Assembly (NCBI GenBank): GCA_963579025.1
Contig: CAUZFZ010000005.1
Span: forward strand, 1 to 64,000
DNA length: 64,000 bases
Direction of reading: 5' to 3'
Origin: CAUZFZ01 sp963579025
GTDB taxonomy: Bacteria; Planctomycetota; Planctomycetia; Planctomycetales; Planctomycetaceae
Shown here: positions 45,033-54,502 of the stretch, piece by piece
Layout of the letters: each line of letters starts with the position of its first letter
Position numbering within the stretch: position 1 is the first letter of the stretch
Notes under the pieces: generated by a model
The model's input: only the letters and a program-made list of their open reading frames with translations
What the model was told of the DNA's origin: nothing
Databases searched by the model: none
Program-made: the position numbers and the translations under genes

Positions 45033-46478
45033 CTATGACAGGATCTCCTTCACGACATTCCCGTGGACGTCGGTCAGTCGGTAATGACGGCCCTGGAATT
45101 TGAAAGTCAGCTTCCTGTGGTCGATACCCAGGCAGTGCATCATGGTCGAGTGCAAATCGTGTACGTGGACCGGGTTCTCGGTGATGTTGTAGCTGTAATC
45201 GTCGGTTGTGCCGTAGGACATGCCGCCCTTGATTCCGCCGCCGGCCATCCAGATGCTGAAGCAGCGCGGGTGGTGATCCCGGCCGTAGTCTTTTGCGGTC
45301 AGTCGTCCCTGGCAGTAGACGGTGCGACCAAATTCGCCGCCCCAGACAACCAGCGTGTCGTCCAGCAGGCCCCGCTGTTTCAGGTCGAGCACCAGTGCCG
45401 CTGATGCCTGATCCGTCGCCTTGCATTGAGTGCGAATGGCTTCCGGGAGTTTCAGGTGCTGATCCCAGCCGCGGTGAAAGAGCTGCACAAACCGGACTCC
45501 CCGCTCGGCCATACGTCGCGACAGCAGTGCGTTGTAGGCATACGTGCCCGGAGTCTTCGCGTCTTCACCATACAGTTCAAAGATGTGCTCCGGCTCGTCT
45601 GACATATCGAGCAGTTCGGGCACCGAAGTCTGCATGCGGTACGCCATTTCGTACTGCGCGATACGCGTCATGATTTCCGGATCGCCGAACTCTTCGAAGC
45701 GCAGTTCGTTGAGTTTCTTCAAGTCATCCAGCATGCGTCGGCGAACTTCTCCGTTGAGTCCCTGCGGATTCGAGAGGAACAGCACGGGATCGCCGACCGA
45801 GCGAAACTTGACGCCCTGATAACGCGACGGCAGAAAGCCGCTGCCCCAGAGTCGATCGTACAGCGGCTGACCACCGCTGCCCGACACCATGGCGACGAAC
45901 GCCGGCAGGTCGTCGTTGTCGCTGCCGAGCCCGTACGACAGCCACGCCCCGATACTTGGTCGGCCGGCAAGCTGAAAGCCGGATTGAAAGAACGTGATGG
46001 CCGGGTCGTGGTTGATGGCCTCGGTGTGCATGGTCCGGATGAGGCACATCTCGTCAGCAATCTTCGCCGTGTGTGGCAGCAGCTCGCTGATGTTCTGACC
46101 GGACTCGCCGTGTCGCTTGAAACCGAACATGGTCGGCGCGACGGGAAAGCTATCCTGTTTCGACGTCATGCCAGTCAGCCGCTGCCCCTGACGAATCGAA
46201 TCCGGCAGCTCGGTCGCCCGCAAATCCGCCAGCATCGGCTTCTCGTCGAACAGGTCCATCTGCGACGGTGCACCAGATTGAAACAGGTAGATCACCCGTT
46301 TGGCTTTGACCGGCAGATTCGGGAATCCCGATAGGCCCGGAGCGTTTGCCTTTGGTGCGGCCTGCGCGTCACGAGCCAGCAACGAGGCCAATGCCATGCT
46401 GCCGAGTCCCGTCGCCGAACGTCCAAAGAAATGCCGCCGGTTCAGTGCGAGGGCGGATTCAACATCGTCACAATTCAT
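45033..46478 (-). CDS. DUF1501 protein, Tat-exported
   Basis: A 481-residue protein with a twin-arginine signal (NRRHFFGRSATGLGSMALAS). It shares landmarks with the DUF1501 protein at 7750: VIYLFQSGAPSQMDLFDEKP, RPSIGAWLSYGLGSDND, ERGVRFVQLFHRGWDQH, GGEFGRTVYCQG and LHSTMMHCLGIDH. Partner of the DUF1549/DUF1553 gene at 47212-50493, from which it is separated by an oppositely oriented toxin-antitoxin module. Ends in VHGNVVKEILS, as its paralogue ends in VHGHVIHDILA. Confidence 0.92.
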   Translation of the reverse strand: MNCDDVESALALNRRHFFGRSATGLGSMALASLLARDAQAAPKANAPGLSGFPNLPVKAKRVIYLFQSGAPSQMDLFDEKPMLADLRATELPDSIRQGQRLTGMTSKQDSFPVAPTMFGFKRHGESGQNISELLPHTAKIADEMCLIRTMHTEAINHDPAITFFQSGFQLAGRPSIGAWLSYGLGSDNDDLPAFVAMVSGSGGQPLYDRLWGSGFLPSRYQGVKFRSVGDPVLFLSNPQGLNGEVRRRMLDDLKKLNELRFEEFGDPEIMTRIAQYEMAYRMQTSVPELLDMSDEPEHIFELYGEDAKTPGTYAYNALLSRRMAERGVRFVQLFHRGWDQHLKLPEAIRTQCKATDQASAALVLDLKQRGLLDDTLVVWGGEFGRTVYCQGRLTAKDYGRDHHPRCFSIWMAGGGIKGGMSYGTTDDYSYNITENPVHVHDLHSTMMHCLGIDHRKLTFKFQGRHYRLTDVHGNVVKEILS

Positions 46479-46621
46479 GGTCAGTCCTCGGTCATTGTCG
46501 CGCGCGCCCGGTCAATTCCGGTTGCGAGCAACAAGAGTTGTGCCCTGATTCAAACTGCCACTGATACACTGGCAGTGCTACTGTTACTCCGAATCTGCTT
46601 TTCAACAATCGGACGGCGTAC

Positions 46622-46870
46622 ATGACGACACTTGAATCGATCTTCGATCAGGCCATGGGCCTTTCGTGGCGCGACCGGGCTCGACTCGTTGAGGAGTTGA
46701 TCCACGCACTGGATCCGCCTGGCGACGACGTCGGAACGGATGACTGGAACCGGGAATGGGCTGCGGAAATCCGGGAACGGCTGGCAGCCGCCGATCGTGG
46801 GGAAATTGACCCTCGGCCCTGGCGTGACGTCTGCGATGAAATCCGCACCGGGCTGGAGCAGGCTCAGTGA
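46622..46870 (+). CDS. Antitoxin of a type II module (addiction-module component, CHP02574-like)
   Basis: 82 residues: an N-terminal helix TTLESIFDQAMGLSWRDRAR, then LVEELIHALDPPGDD, and a C-terminal acidic region with AADRGEIDPRPWRDVCDEIR. This is the pattern of the putative addiction module component family paired with RelE/ParE toxins. Its last codons overlap the toxin start (GTGA). It is transcribed opposite to both neighbours. Probably represses its own promoter upstream (46479-46621), but no operator could be identified. Confidence 0.8.
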   Translation: MTTLESIFDQAMGLSWRDRARLVEELIHALDPPGDDVGTDDWNREWAAEIRERLAAADRGEIDPRPWRDVCDEIRTGLEQAQ

Positions 46871-47175
46871 GTTTCAATCTGCGGCTGCTTGAGCAATCGA
46901 AAGCCGAACTCGCTGACGCAGTCGAATGGTATGAAACACGCGAAGTCGGTCTCGGACGGGATCTGCTTGACGAAGTCATGGCGAGCTTCGAGTCGATCGA
47001 GCGCGATCCCACTCGTTTCGTCCTGGATGAGTCATATGGCGGCCGGATCGTCAGGACGTGCATGTTGCGCCGATTCCCGTATCGAATGATATTTGAAGTT
47101 CGCAAAGACGAGATCGTGGTCCTGGCCGTAGCGCATCACCGCCGCCAGCCGGGGTTCTGGCACAAACGCCGATGA
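46867..47175 (+). CDS. RelE/ParE-superfamily toxin
   Basis: 102 residues from GTG 46867, which overlaps the antitoxin stop by 4 nt (GTGA), so translation is coupled. ParE-like features: FNLRLLEQSKAELADAVEWY, RDPTRFVLDESYGGRIVRTC, and the C-terminal FPYRMIFEVRKDEIVVLAVAHHRRQPGFW, typical of the RelE/ParE plasmid stabilisation family. The target (mRNA cleavage or gyrase) cannot be told from the sequence. Full length and intact. Confidence 0.88.
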   Translation: MSFNLRLLEQSKAELADAVEWYETREVGLGRDLLDEVMASFESIERDPTRFVLDESYGGRIVRTCMLRRFPYRMIFEVRKDEIVVLAVAHHRRQPGFWHKRR

Positions 47176-47211
47176 CGTCTCATTGTGGTGTCCATGCATC
47201 TGCCTGAGGGT

Positions 47212-50200
47212 TCATTCCCTGGTTAAGAACTCATCAAGATTCAGGAGAGTGCTGCAAATGGTCGTCCATGCTGCCAGTTCGGGATGATCGATTTCACTCG
47301 AAAGCTGAGTTTCCCCGGTCGCAACCAGCATGGATGCTGCCTCCGGATCCTGCTGAAACTGTCTTCGGTATTCGGCCAGGCTAGCCATGAGAATGGACGA
47401 TTCGATCGCCACCGGATTGCGTCCCAGAATCTGCTCGCAGGCGGAGCTAAGCCGTTTGGCATCGTCATCACTGTCTTTGGACAACAATCGCTGAGCGAGT
47501 ACGCGCGCCGCTTCAACGAAGGTCACATCGTTCAGCAGGTTGAGTGCCTGCAAGGGCGTGTTTGTGCGGCTCATCCCGACCTGGCACGCTTCGCGAGCGG
47601 CAGCGTCGAAGTTGCTCATCATGGGCGGCGACACCGTGCGCTTCCAGTAGGTGTAAAGGCTGCGGCGATACAGGTCCGGTCCCTTCGACTGTTCGTAGAC
47701 TTTGTCCGTCGCAATTTCTTCCCAGAGCCCAGCTGGCTGATACGGTCGCACGGACGGGCCGCCGAGCTTTTCCGTCAGCAGGCCGCTGACGTGTAATGCC
47801 TGGTCGCGGATCATTTCGGCGGGGAGCCGGTAGCGCGAACCACGGGCCAGCAGCCGGTTCTCTGGATCGCGCGAGTACAGCGATTTCGTGAGCCGCGACG
47901 ATTGTCGATACGTGCTGCTCATCACAATCGTCTTGATGACGTGCTTCACGTCCCATCCGGACTCGACGAATTCGACAGCCAGCCAGTCGAGGAGTTGTGG
48001 ATGACTGGGCCGCTCGCCCTGCACGCCGAAGTCTTCGGCGGTTTTGACCAGACCAGTACCGAAAATGTCTCGCCAGAATCGATTGACGGTCACTCGCGCG
48101 GTCAATGGGTTGTCAGAACTGACCAGCCAGTGGGCAAAACTGAGGCGATTGGGCAGAGCGTCATCAGGCAACGGTGGCAGAGCGGACGGCACGCCTGGCT
48201 CAACTCGCTCACCGGGATTGTTATACGCGCCGCGGAGCAGAATGTGAGACGCGCGTCGCTCGGGACGTTCTTCCATGATCATCAGTCGCGGAAGTGACTT
48301 GATGACGCGAGCCCGCTCACGCTCGAGGTTGTAGGCTCCGCGATGGGCTGCGACGTGTTCTTTCGGTCCCGCGATCAGGTTTCCGAAACGCTGCAGCTTG
48401 GTTCTTCCCACAAAAGTCAGTTGTCCGAATTCATGCGACAGCAGTTCGCCGATCGATGATGGCTCGGCCAGGACGCAGACTTCCCATGGCTCCAGCGGCC
48501 GATCGAAGATACGCACATCATCGATCAGACCGTTGAGCGTTGAATTGCCAATGCCAATGCGCAGCGGTTCGTCGCTGGCAAACGTCTGATTGATGCCGTC
48601 CAGGTTGGGTTTCTTTGCGACCGCCAGACCGTCGACGTAAATCGTAATTCCGGGAAACCGGTTCCAGTCCTTGAGGCCGCCTTCAGGTTCCGGGTCGTGA
48701 TCAGCGTCGTAGCCGGCCACCCGCGAGCCGTCATACGTTGCGAAGACATGCACCCATTTGCCCAGCGGAAGCGGCTTGCTGGTCTCGACACGCAACGAGT
48801 CGTCGAGCCAGCGTTTGACCAGGTTAACCTGCACGGTTCCCGATTCTGTCACGTGCAGGTTGTAGCCGGCTCCTCGATCAACAAGTTCCATTTTCGAAAT
48901 GATCGTGCCCGACTGCCCCTTCTCCCGAAAGACCCAGGCACCGAACGAGAAGGAATCCAGGTACCCGAATTTGGCGACGTCCCCGAGTTCTGCATAGCTC
49001 TTACCATCCAGTCGCAGTGCCTGCCCGCGAAGCCCGTCGACAAAGTCGTTGTCGGATGACTCCACGACGTTGGCGCCAGCCTCGTCGGACTCTTCGGCGG
49101 CCGGGGTCGCACGGTTTATCAGGTCGCCGTTCAGGTCATAACTGGCAACCAGGCCTTCGGTGATTGTCCAGTTGGCAGCGTCGTTGTCGGCGACGTACTT
49201 GCGAATCGTCTGCAGCCAATGCTCCAGTTCTTCCGGTGACATCAAACTGACGTTGTGTGAATCACGTCGTTTGCGGGCATTGTCCAATCTCTGATTGAGA
49301 TCATGAAACTCATCGACCTGGGCATGAGTGGGTGCGTACATCCAGGGCGGGGAGTTGCCCTCTTTCAAAGCACGGCCATTTTCGGGCAGATTGTTGAAGT
49401 AGGAGAAGACCTGGTAGTACTCGCGCTGAGAGATCGGGTCGTATTTGTGACTGTGACAGCGAGCGCAGCCCATTGTCAGGCCGAGCCAGGTCGTGAACGT
49501 CGTATCAACGCGGTCGACGACGTATTCAACCTGAAACTCCTCGGGAACAATCCCGCCTTCCGCATTGCCGCGGTGATTTCGGTTAAAGGCCGTTGCGATG
49601 CGCAGCTCAAGCCACTTACGGGCCTGTTCGACATCACCGTAGATCGGCTCTTTGGCCAGCAGATCACCCGCGAGCTGCTCGATCGTGAACTGATCAAACG
49701 GCTTGTTGTTGTGGAACGCTTCAATGACCCAGTCACGCCAGCGCCACATGTCGCGTGGACCGTCCGATTGATAGCCGCTGGTGTCGGCGTATCGAGCGTA
49801 GTCCAGCCAGCGAATGGCCATGCGTTCGGCGTAACGAGGGGACTTGAGCAGGCGGTCGACAACTTTCTCGTACGCCTGCGGCGACTGGTCATCGACAAAT
49901 GCCTTGATCTCTTCAGGTGTCGGCGGCAGGCCCGTCAGGTCGAGTGTGACGCGACGCAGCAACGTCCGGCGATTTGCGGCCGGCGATGGCTTCAGGTTTT
50001 CACGATCGAGTCGTGCCAGAACGAATCGGTCGATTGAATTTGACACCCACTGCGGCTGGGAGACCTGGGAATCGGCGGGCCGCTGCGGAGCTACGAACGA
50101 CCAGTGCTGCTTCCACTCGGCGCCTGAGTCGATCCAGCGACGGATCAGTTCGATCTGTTCGGGCTTCAGAGGTCGCCCGAACTTTGCTGGAGGCATCTGC

Positions 50201-50493
50201 TCGTCCGGATCGCTCGAACTGATGCGGCGGAACATTTCACTGTCCTTCGGCTCGCCGGGAACCACGACGCGAATGTCGTCTGCTTCCCGGAACAGCCCGC
50301 CGCGCGTGTCGAGCCGCAAGTCCGCTTTGAGCTTGTTTTCGTCCGGTCCATGACAGGCGAAACAGTGATCGGACAGAATCGGCCGGATGTCCCGGCTGAA
50401 GTCAATGTCCGGCGCATCGGCGGCGGCAAGCTGGTCGAGCGCGAGAGCCAGCACAAGTGGCCCGACAATCAGACCTGCGGTGCGATGGATCAT
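47212..50493 (-). CDS. PSCyt1-DUF1549-LamG-DUF1553 cytochrome-domain protein
   Basis: About 1093 residues from ATG 50493 (signal peptide IHRTAGLIVGPLVLALALDQ); an in-frame ATG at 50523 is less likely. PSCyt1 carries HCFACHGPDENKLKADLRLD. DUF1549 follows, with SIDRFVLARLDRENLK, SPRYAERMAIRWLDYARY and CARCHSHKYDPISQREYYQ. A LamG/concanavalin-like insert lies near 460-710 (VASYDLNGDLINRATP, FGAWVFREKGQSGTI, LIDDVRIFDRPLEPWEV). DUF1553 is at the C-terminus (TVNRFWRDIFGTGLVKTAED, TIVMSSTYRQSS, RTNTPLQALNLLNDVTFVEA). Partner of the DUF1501 gene at 45033. The LamG insert may bind carbohydrate. Confidence 0.92.
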   Translation of the reverse strand: MIHRTAGLIVGPLVLALALDQLAAADAPDIDFSRDIRPILSDHCFACHGPDENKLKADLRLDTRGGLFREADDIRVVVPGEPKDSEMFRRISSSDPDEQMPPAKFGRPLKPEQIELIRRWIDSGAEWKQHWSFVAPQRPADSQVSQPQWVSNSIDRFVLARLDRENLKPSPAANRRTLLRRVTLDLTGLPPTPEEIKAFVDDQSPQAYEKVVDRLLKSPRYAERMAIRWLDYARYADTSGYQSDGPRDMWRWRDWVIEAFHNNKPFDQFTIEQLAGDLLAKEPIYGDVEQARKWLELRIATAFNRNHRGNAEGGIVPEEFQVEYVVDRVDTTFTTWLGLTMGCARCHSHKYDPISQREYYQVFSYFNNLPENGRALKEGNSPPWMYAPTHAQVDEFHDLNQRLDNARKRRDSHNVSLMSPEELEHWLQTIRKYVADNDAANWTITEGLVASYDLNGDLINRATPAAEESDEAGANVVESSDNDFVDGLRGQALRLDGKSYAELGDVAKFGYLDSFSFGAWVFREKGQSGTIISKMELVDRGAGYNLHVTESGTVQVNLVKRWLDDSLRVETSKPLPLGKWVHVFATYDGSRVAGYDADHDPEPEGGLKDWNRFPGITIYVDGLAVAKKPNLDGINQTFASDEPLRIGIGNSTLNGLIDDVRIFDRPLEPWEVCVLAEPSSIGELLSHEFGQLTFVGRTKLQRFGNLIAGPKEHVAAHRGAYNLERERARVIKSLPRLMIMEERPERRASHILLRGAYNNPGERVEPGVPSALPPLPDDALPNRLSFAHWLVSSDNPLTARVTVNRFWRDIFGTGLVKTAEDFGVQGERPSHPQLLDWLAVEFVESGWDVKHVIKTIVMSSTYRQSSRLTKSLYSRDPENRLLARGSRYRLPAEMIRDQALHVSGLLTEKLGGPSVRPYQPAGLWEEIATDKVYEQSKGPDLYRRSLYTYWKRTVSPPMMSNFDAAAREACQVGMSRTNTPLQALNLLNDVTFVEAARVLAQRLLSKDSDDDAKRLSSACEQILGRNPVAIESSILMASLAEYRRQFQQDPEAASMLVATGETQLSSEIDHPELAAWTTICSTLLNLDEFLTRE

Positions 50494-50618
50494 CGGATGT
50501 TTTCCTGTCACTTCGAAAATCAACGATCAGCGATCAACAATCGAGCCGGTATCGTAGGTTCCCGCACGATCTGTCCGCGTCATGTTCGACGCTCGTCCAG
50601 CCCAGTTCAATCTACGAG

Positions 50619-52217
50619 TCAGTTTGCGGGGCCTGTCACTGCATTCGGGGCCAGCGCGATCCACGTCAGAATGACGATCAAGGGCAACAGTGCTACCAGT
50701 CGCGGCTGATCCACATTCGTCTGGCCGGTTGACGGTGAGTCGTCTGACTGTGTCCGTAACAGTGCTGGCATGGCAACGCTCAGACACAGAACGGCTCCAA
50801 TCAGGAAGAACGCCGCAGTCGAGTTGCGGTTGAAGACGGCCTGGACAACCATCAGGCCGCCCCAGAACGATCCACTCAGCGGTAACCAGGCGAGTCCGGC
50901 AACCGCGCACACCGACAGCGCCCAGTACACTGGTTTCGCGATGTTCGCACGTGTTTGTTGCCCGGCTGGACCAGGCATTGCCGTCTTTTCCGGAACCAGC
51001 AGGAAAAGCGCTGCTGCCGAGCCTGATGCACCCACCGCCAGCAGGAGTCCACCCTGTTCTGCCAGCGGGTGATCCAGAAAGGCGGCTCCGAACGACACGC
51101 TACCTGCAGCCAGCACTGCCAGGCCGATGCGACGGCGATGTGTCGGAGCGGTCAAAGTCATCAGGCTGAGTGCCACTCCCGCAGCGACGCTCCAGATCAT
51201 CAGCCGGAAGCCGATCTCGCCAGTCATCTCCGGGAAGACAGGCACAACAAATCTGGCGGCGGCGTAAAAACCAAACGGCAGACTTCCCGCAGCGGTCAGC
51301 GCCAGGACGGTCCGGTCACCGTGATCGACCAGACGCAACCAGCTCGCATGCAGGGGCACCAGCAGCACTCGCAGAACGAGTCCCGCAACAAGCAGCGTGA
51401 ACAGCCACGGCGACACGACTTCCCAATATCCATGAGCCGATTCGCTGGAATAGGACAGGTCGGGAATCCCCTGCACGATCCCGGGGAGAAAGAAGCTCAG
51501 CGGCGGATTGGGATCCGATGTACTGTGCTGCATCCACCAGTGAGCGCCAGTCAGACCCGTCAGGCCGATCAAGAGAAGTGCGCCCGACACCAGTTGCACT
51601 CGAAAGAATCGTCGGGCGGCTTCACGGTGCTGCAGTCCCGATGACATGCCCGCCAGAAAGAACAGCCCCACGGCGGATAATTCGATAAAGAACGCCAGCA
51701 GCATGGTGTCCTGTGCCGCGAACGTGCCGATCAGAGCAGACTCGGTGATAAGCAGCCACGAGAGTCGCGAGACCAGCCGCACATCGTCTATTGGAATCGT
51801 CGAAACGCATGCCAGAGTGGTCGCGGTCACGATGAGGATGGACCACAGACTCAGTCGACAGACGCCGACATCGAAGCGAATGTCTGGCCCGAGCACCCGC
51901 CTCCGCTTATTGGGCGTTTCGGCTGCTTCGTCGGACTGGTCGGGTTCTCTTGAGCCCAGCCATTCGAGAGAACTCGCAATCTGAATCGACTTCAGCGAGG
52001 CGCCCGACTCACGGAGCTCACTCGCCTCAAACCGGACGAGCATGATCGCACCCAGCGCGGTCGTCAGCCAGACGTTGGTCAGCGCGGTGAAGTAAGTCGT
52101 CTCTTTGCCAGACACGCCCATAACACGCACCAGCAGCGCGCCCACCAGCGGCATGACGACCAGCAACAGGGCCGAGTTTTCGGCCAGCGAATTCCAATAT
52201 GAGGTCAGCTCGTCCAC
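50619..52217 (-). CDS. NuoM/NuoN-like membrane protein (proton-translocating-module relative)
   Basis: 532 residues with about 14 hydrophobic segments, of the antiporter-like subunit family. ESALIGTFAAQDTMLLAFFI followed by ELSAVGLFFLAG resembles the NuoM helix with its key glutamate, which is kept. The segment after PLHASWLRLVDHGD aligns with NuoM's lysine-bearing helix, but proline (SLPFGFYAAARF) sits where I expect the pump lysine. No other nuo or mrp genes adjoin, so it is an orphan; transport function is uncertain. Confidence 0.7.
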   Translation of the reverse strand: MDELTSYWNSLAENSALLLVVMPLVGALLVRVMGVSGKETTYFTALTNVWLTTALGAIMLVRFEASELRESGASLKSIQIASSLEWLGSREPDQSDEAAETPNKRRRVLGPDIRFDVGVCRLSLWSILIVTATTLACVSTIPIDDVRLVSRLSWLLITESALIGTFAAQDTMLLAFFIELSAVGLFFLAGMSSGLQHREAARRFFRVQLVSGALLLIGLTGLTGAHWWMQHSTSDPNPPLSFFLPGIVQGIPDLSYSSESAHGYWEVVSPWLFTLLVAGLVLRVLLVPLHASWLRLVDHGDRTVLALTAAGSLPFGFYAAARFVVPVFPEMTGEIGFRLMIWSVAAGVALSLMTLTAPTHRRRIGLAVLAAGSVSFGAAFLDHPLAEQGGLLLAVGASGSAAALFLLVPEKTAMPGPAGQQTRANIAKPVYWALSVCAVAGLAWLPLSGSFWGGLMVVQAVFNRNSTAAFFLIGAVLCLSVAMPALLRTQSDDSPSTGQTNVDQPRLVALLPLIVILTWIALAPNAVTGPAN

Positions 52218-52304
52218 GGTGCGTGGAACGGTATCGGATTGCCCGTTGCCGCACAGCCGTAGCCGTCTGCCCGTTGCGTCGATTGACCTGGTGATCCGCG
52301 AGGA

Positions 52305-53615
52305 TCAGGTCGACTGCATGCGGAGCATTTCTTCAATCGTGGTCTCGCCGCGCAGGACCTTCGCGCGGGCGGTCATTTCGAGAGTCACCAGGCCGTTGCG
52401 GATCGCGATCTCGCGAAGATCGTCCTGGCCGTCCTGTTTGATGACGGCTGCACGCAATTCCGGACTGACACACAGCACTTCGAAGACTCCGGTACGTCCG
52501 GCGTACCCGGTATTGAAACAACTGTCGCAGCCGCGGCCACGGGCGAGGCTGACGACCTTGGCCTGCTCCTCGGTAATATTCAGGATCTGCCGGGTGGCTT
52601 CATCCGGCGAATACGATTCCCGGCAATTCGGGCAGATCTTGCGGATCAGACGCTGGCCAATGATGCACTTGACGGCATCGACGATGAACATGGGCGACAC
52701 GCCGAATTCTCGGAAGACGTCGATCGTCGCGAGGCTGTCGTTTGAATGCAGTGTCGTCAAAACCGTGACGCCTGTCAGACCAGCTCGGACACCGATCTGA
52801 GCCGTTTCCGGGTCGCGAATTTCACCGATCATCAGCACGTCCGGGTCCTGTCGCAGAACGCCACGCAGGGCTTTGACGAACGAGAATCCAATCCTCGGAT
52901 CCACCTGCATCTGGTTAATGCCATCAATCTGCCGCTCGACCGGGTCTTCAATGGTGACCAGGCTCTCGTGCGGGCGATTGCGAATTGCCAGGCAACTGTA
53001 CATTGTCGTGCTCTTGCCTGAACCGACGGGACCGACCGAGACCATCACGCCGTAAGGTATTTCCACGAGCCTGCGCATCAGGTCGAGCTGTTCATTTTCG
53101 AATCCGAGGTCCTCGAGGGTCGTGTAGGACTTGCTGTCCGGCATGAGACGCAGGACCAGCCGTTCGCCGGCGACTGTCGGAGCACCACCGATGCGGATGT
53201 CTCGCTGTTGTGTGAGAACCGCTTTAGAAATGTGTCCGTCCTGAGCGGCACGCCGCTCCGCGATGTCCATTCCGCCCATGACTTTCAACCGGGAAATTAC
53301 CTGAGCAGTCAGCGACTTCGGCAGCCGCAGCACGTCGTGCAGCAGTCCGTCGACGCGCAGACGGACTCGTAATCCTTCGCTGGTCGGATCCAGATGAATG
53401 TCGGTTGCGTCCAGTTGGAACGCCCGCTCCAGCAGGAGGTCGACCAGGGGTGCCGGCCCAACAACATCGACGAGTTCGTTGAGCTCTTCCTGCAGGGCCT
53501 TCTGCCGGACGGCCAGATCACCAGAGTCTTTGGCGACGGGTTGCTCGTCGGGAACGGTCTGCTCGTCTGGAGTCGCGTCGGTCAGCGGTTCCTGGTCCTG
53601 CATCGTATCAGCCAT
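52305..53615 (-). CDS. GspE/PilB-family secretion or pilus ATPase
   Basis: About 436 residues; start ATG 53615, with AGGAG upstream, preferred over ATG 53690. The hexameric ATPase core is complete: LDATDIHLDPTSEGLRVRLR (N2 domain), Walker A GPVGSGKST (195-203), Asp box GEIRDPETAQIGVRAGLTG, His box TLHSNDSLATI, and a C-terminal four-cysteine zinc motif (CPNCRESY...CDSCFNTGYAGRTG). The N-terminal N1 domain of PilB is largely absent, replaced by an acidic 50-residue tail. Powers type II secretion or type IV pilus assembly; no other pilus genes lie here. Next to a STAS gene on the same strand. Confidence 0.92.
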   Translation of the reverse strand: MADTMQDQEPLTDATPDEQTVPDEQPVAKDSGDLAVRQKALQEELNELVDVVGPAPLVDLLLERAFQLDATDIHLDPTSEGLRVRLRVDGLLHDVLRLPKSLTAQVISRLKVMGGMDIAERRAAQDGHISKAVLTQQRDIRIGGAPTVAGERLVLRLMPDSKSYTTLEDLGFENEQLDLMRRLVEIPYGVMVSVGPVGSGKSTTMYSCLAIRNRPHESLVTIEDPVERQIDGINQMQVDPRIGFSFVKALRGVLRQDPDVLMIGEIRDPETAQIGVRAGLTGVTVLTTLHSNDSLATIDVFREFGVSPMFIVDAVKCIIGQRLIRKICPNCRESYSPDEATRQILNITEEQAKVVSLARGRGCDSCFNTGYAGRTGVFEVLCVSPELRAAVIKQDGQDDLREIAIRNGLVTLEMTARAKVLRGETTIEEMLRMQST

Positions 53616-53707
53616 CTGTTTCTCCTGAAGCTGTGGACGAGCGACTGTCTTTCGTTCGTCACTGATCCTTCGTGATTCCTTCCCGACCACCGTATTCGTT
53701 TCGGGTC

Positions 53708-54343
53708 CTACAGTAGAACGCCGGCTGCGACGAGCGTCCCCGCGACAAACACCAGCAGAACTCCCAGCACTTGCCAGAACCCTCTTTCCCGGATTGTCGA
53801 CGTAATGCCAGTGATCGCAGCCAGACCTCCGCAGGCCAGAACCACGGCCTTACCGACAGTCGCATCAATCTCGAACAACTGCTTCTGCTGCGCGGCGATC
53901 AGTCCGCTGGCCCCGGCGGCGACAACCCAGCCGAAAACCGCAAGCAGGTAGGTTGGGGCCATGGATGGTGGCCGGAACGGCGGTTTCGTGATAACCACCT
54001 CGGCTTCTTCACGCGTCTCGACGATCGTCCACAAACGCGTCAGACCGGCGATGTCCAACACCTCGTAAATCACGCTGCTGGAATTGATCACGACCAGCCC
54101 ACCCTGGAGCTCGTTGACCGCCTTCCACAGCTTTACGATCAGGGCGACCACTGAACTGCCCATGAACTGCAGTCGTGTCAGGTCGACCAGAAAGATCGGC
54201 GCTTCGAGCTGACTCAGCCGTTCTTTGAGTTCCGTACCGACTTGCTCGATTTCGCCCCACTGGGCGTCAGCAATGGCGGGATTAAAATTCACGACGGTGA
54301 AGCCATTGCCATCTTCGAAATCGTACGCTTCCGTCTCCGCCAT
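53708..54343 (-). CDS. STAS-domain protein with C-terminal membrane helices
   Basis: 211 residues. The N-terminal ~115 residues form a STAS domain: FTVVNFNPAIADAQW, IFLVDLTRLQFMGSSVVALI (serine at the position phosphorylated in anti-sigma-factor antagonists), GGLVVINSSSVIYEVLDIAG. Two to three hydrophobic segments follow (YLLAVFGWVVAAGASGLIA, VVLACGGLAAITGIT, VLGVLLVFVAGTLVAAGVLL). A membrane-tethered STAS is unusual. It may be in one transcript with the ATPase gene (92 nt apart), but a link is inferred only from proximity. Confidence 0.82.
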   Translation of the reverse strand: MAETEAYDFEDGNGFTVVNFNPAIADAQWGEIEQVGTELKERLSQLEAPIFLVDLTRLQFMGSSVVALIVKLWKAVNELQGGLVVINSSSVIYEVLDIAGLTRLWTIVETREEAEVVITKPPFRPPSMAPTYLLAVFGWVVAAGASGLIAAQQKQLFEIDATVGKAVVLACGGLAAITGITSTIRERGFWQVLGVLLVFVAGTLVAAGVLL

Positions 54344-54502
54344 TCCGGGTGCAGTCTCCGCAATGCGGCGGCATCCGTTAGCCCGCCTGGATGAACCAGT
54401 TGGCTCGAAACCAGCGCTCAGTGCTCATCGACGCGCAGGCCCAGCCAGAGGCGGTACGTTACAGCATTCCGCCAAAGAGCCAAAGTCGCTTCGTGGTCCG
54501 AC

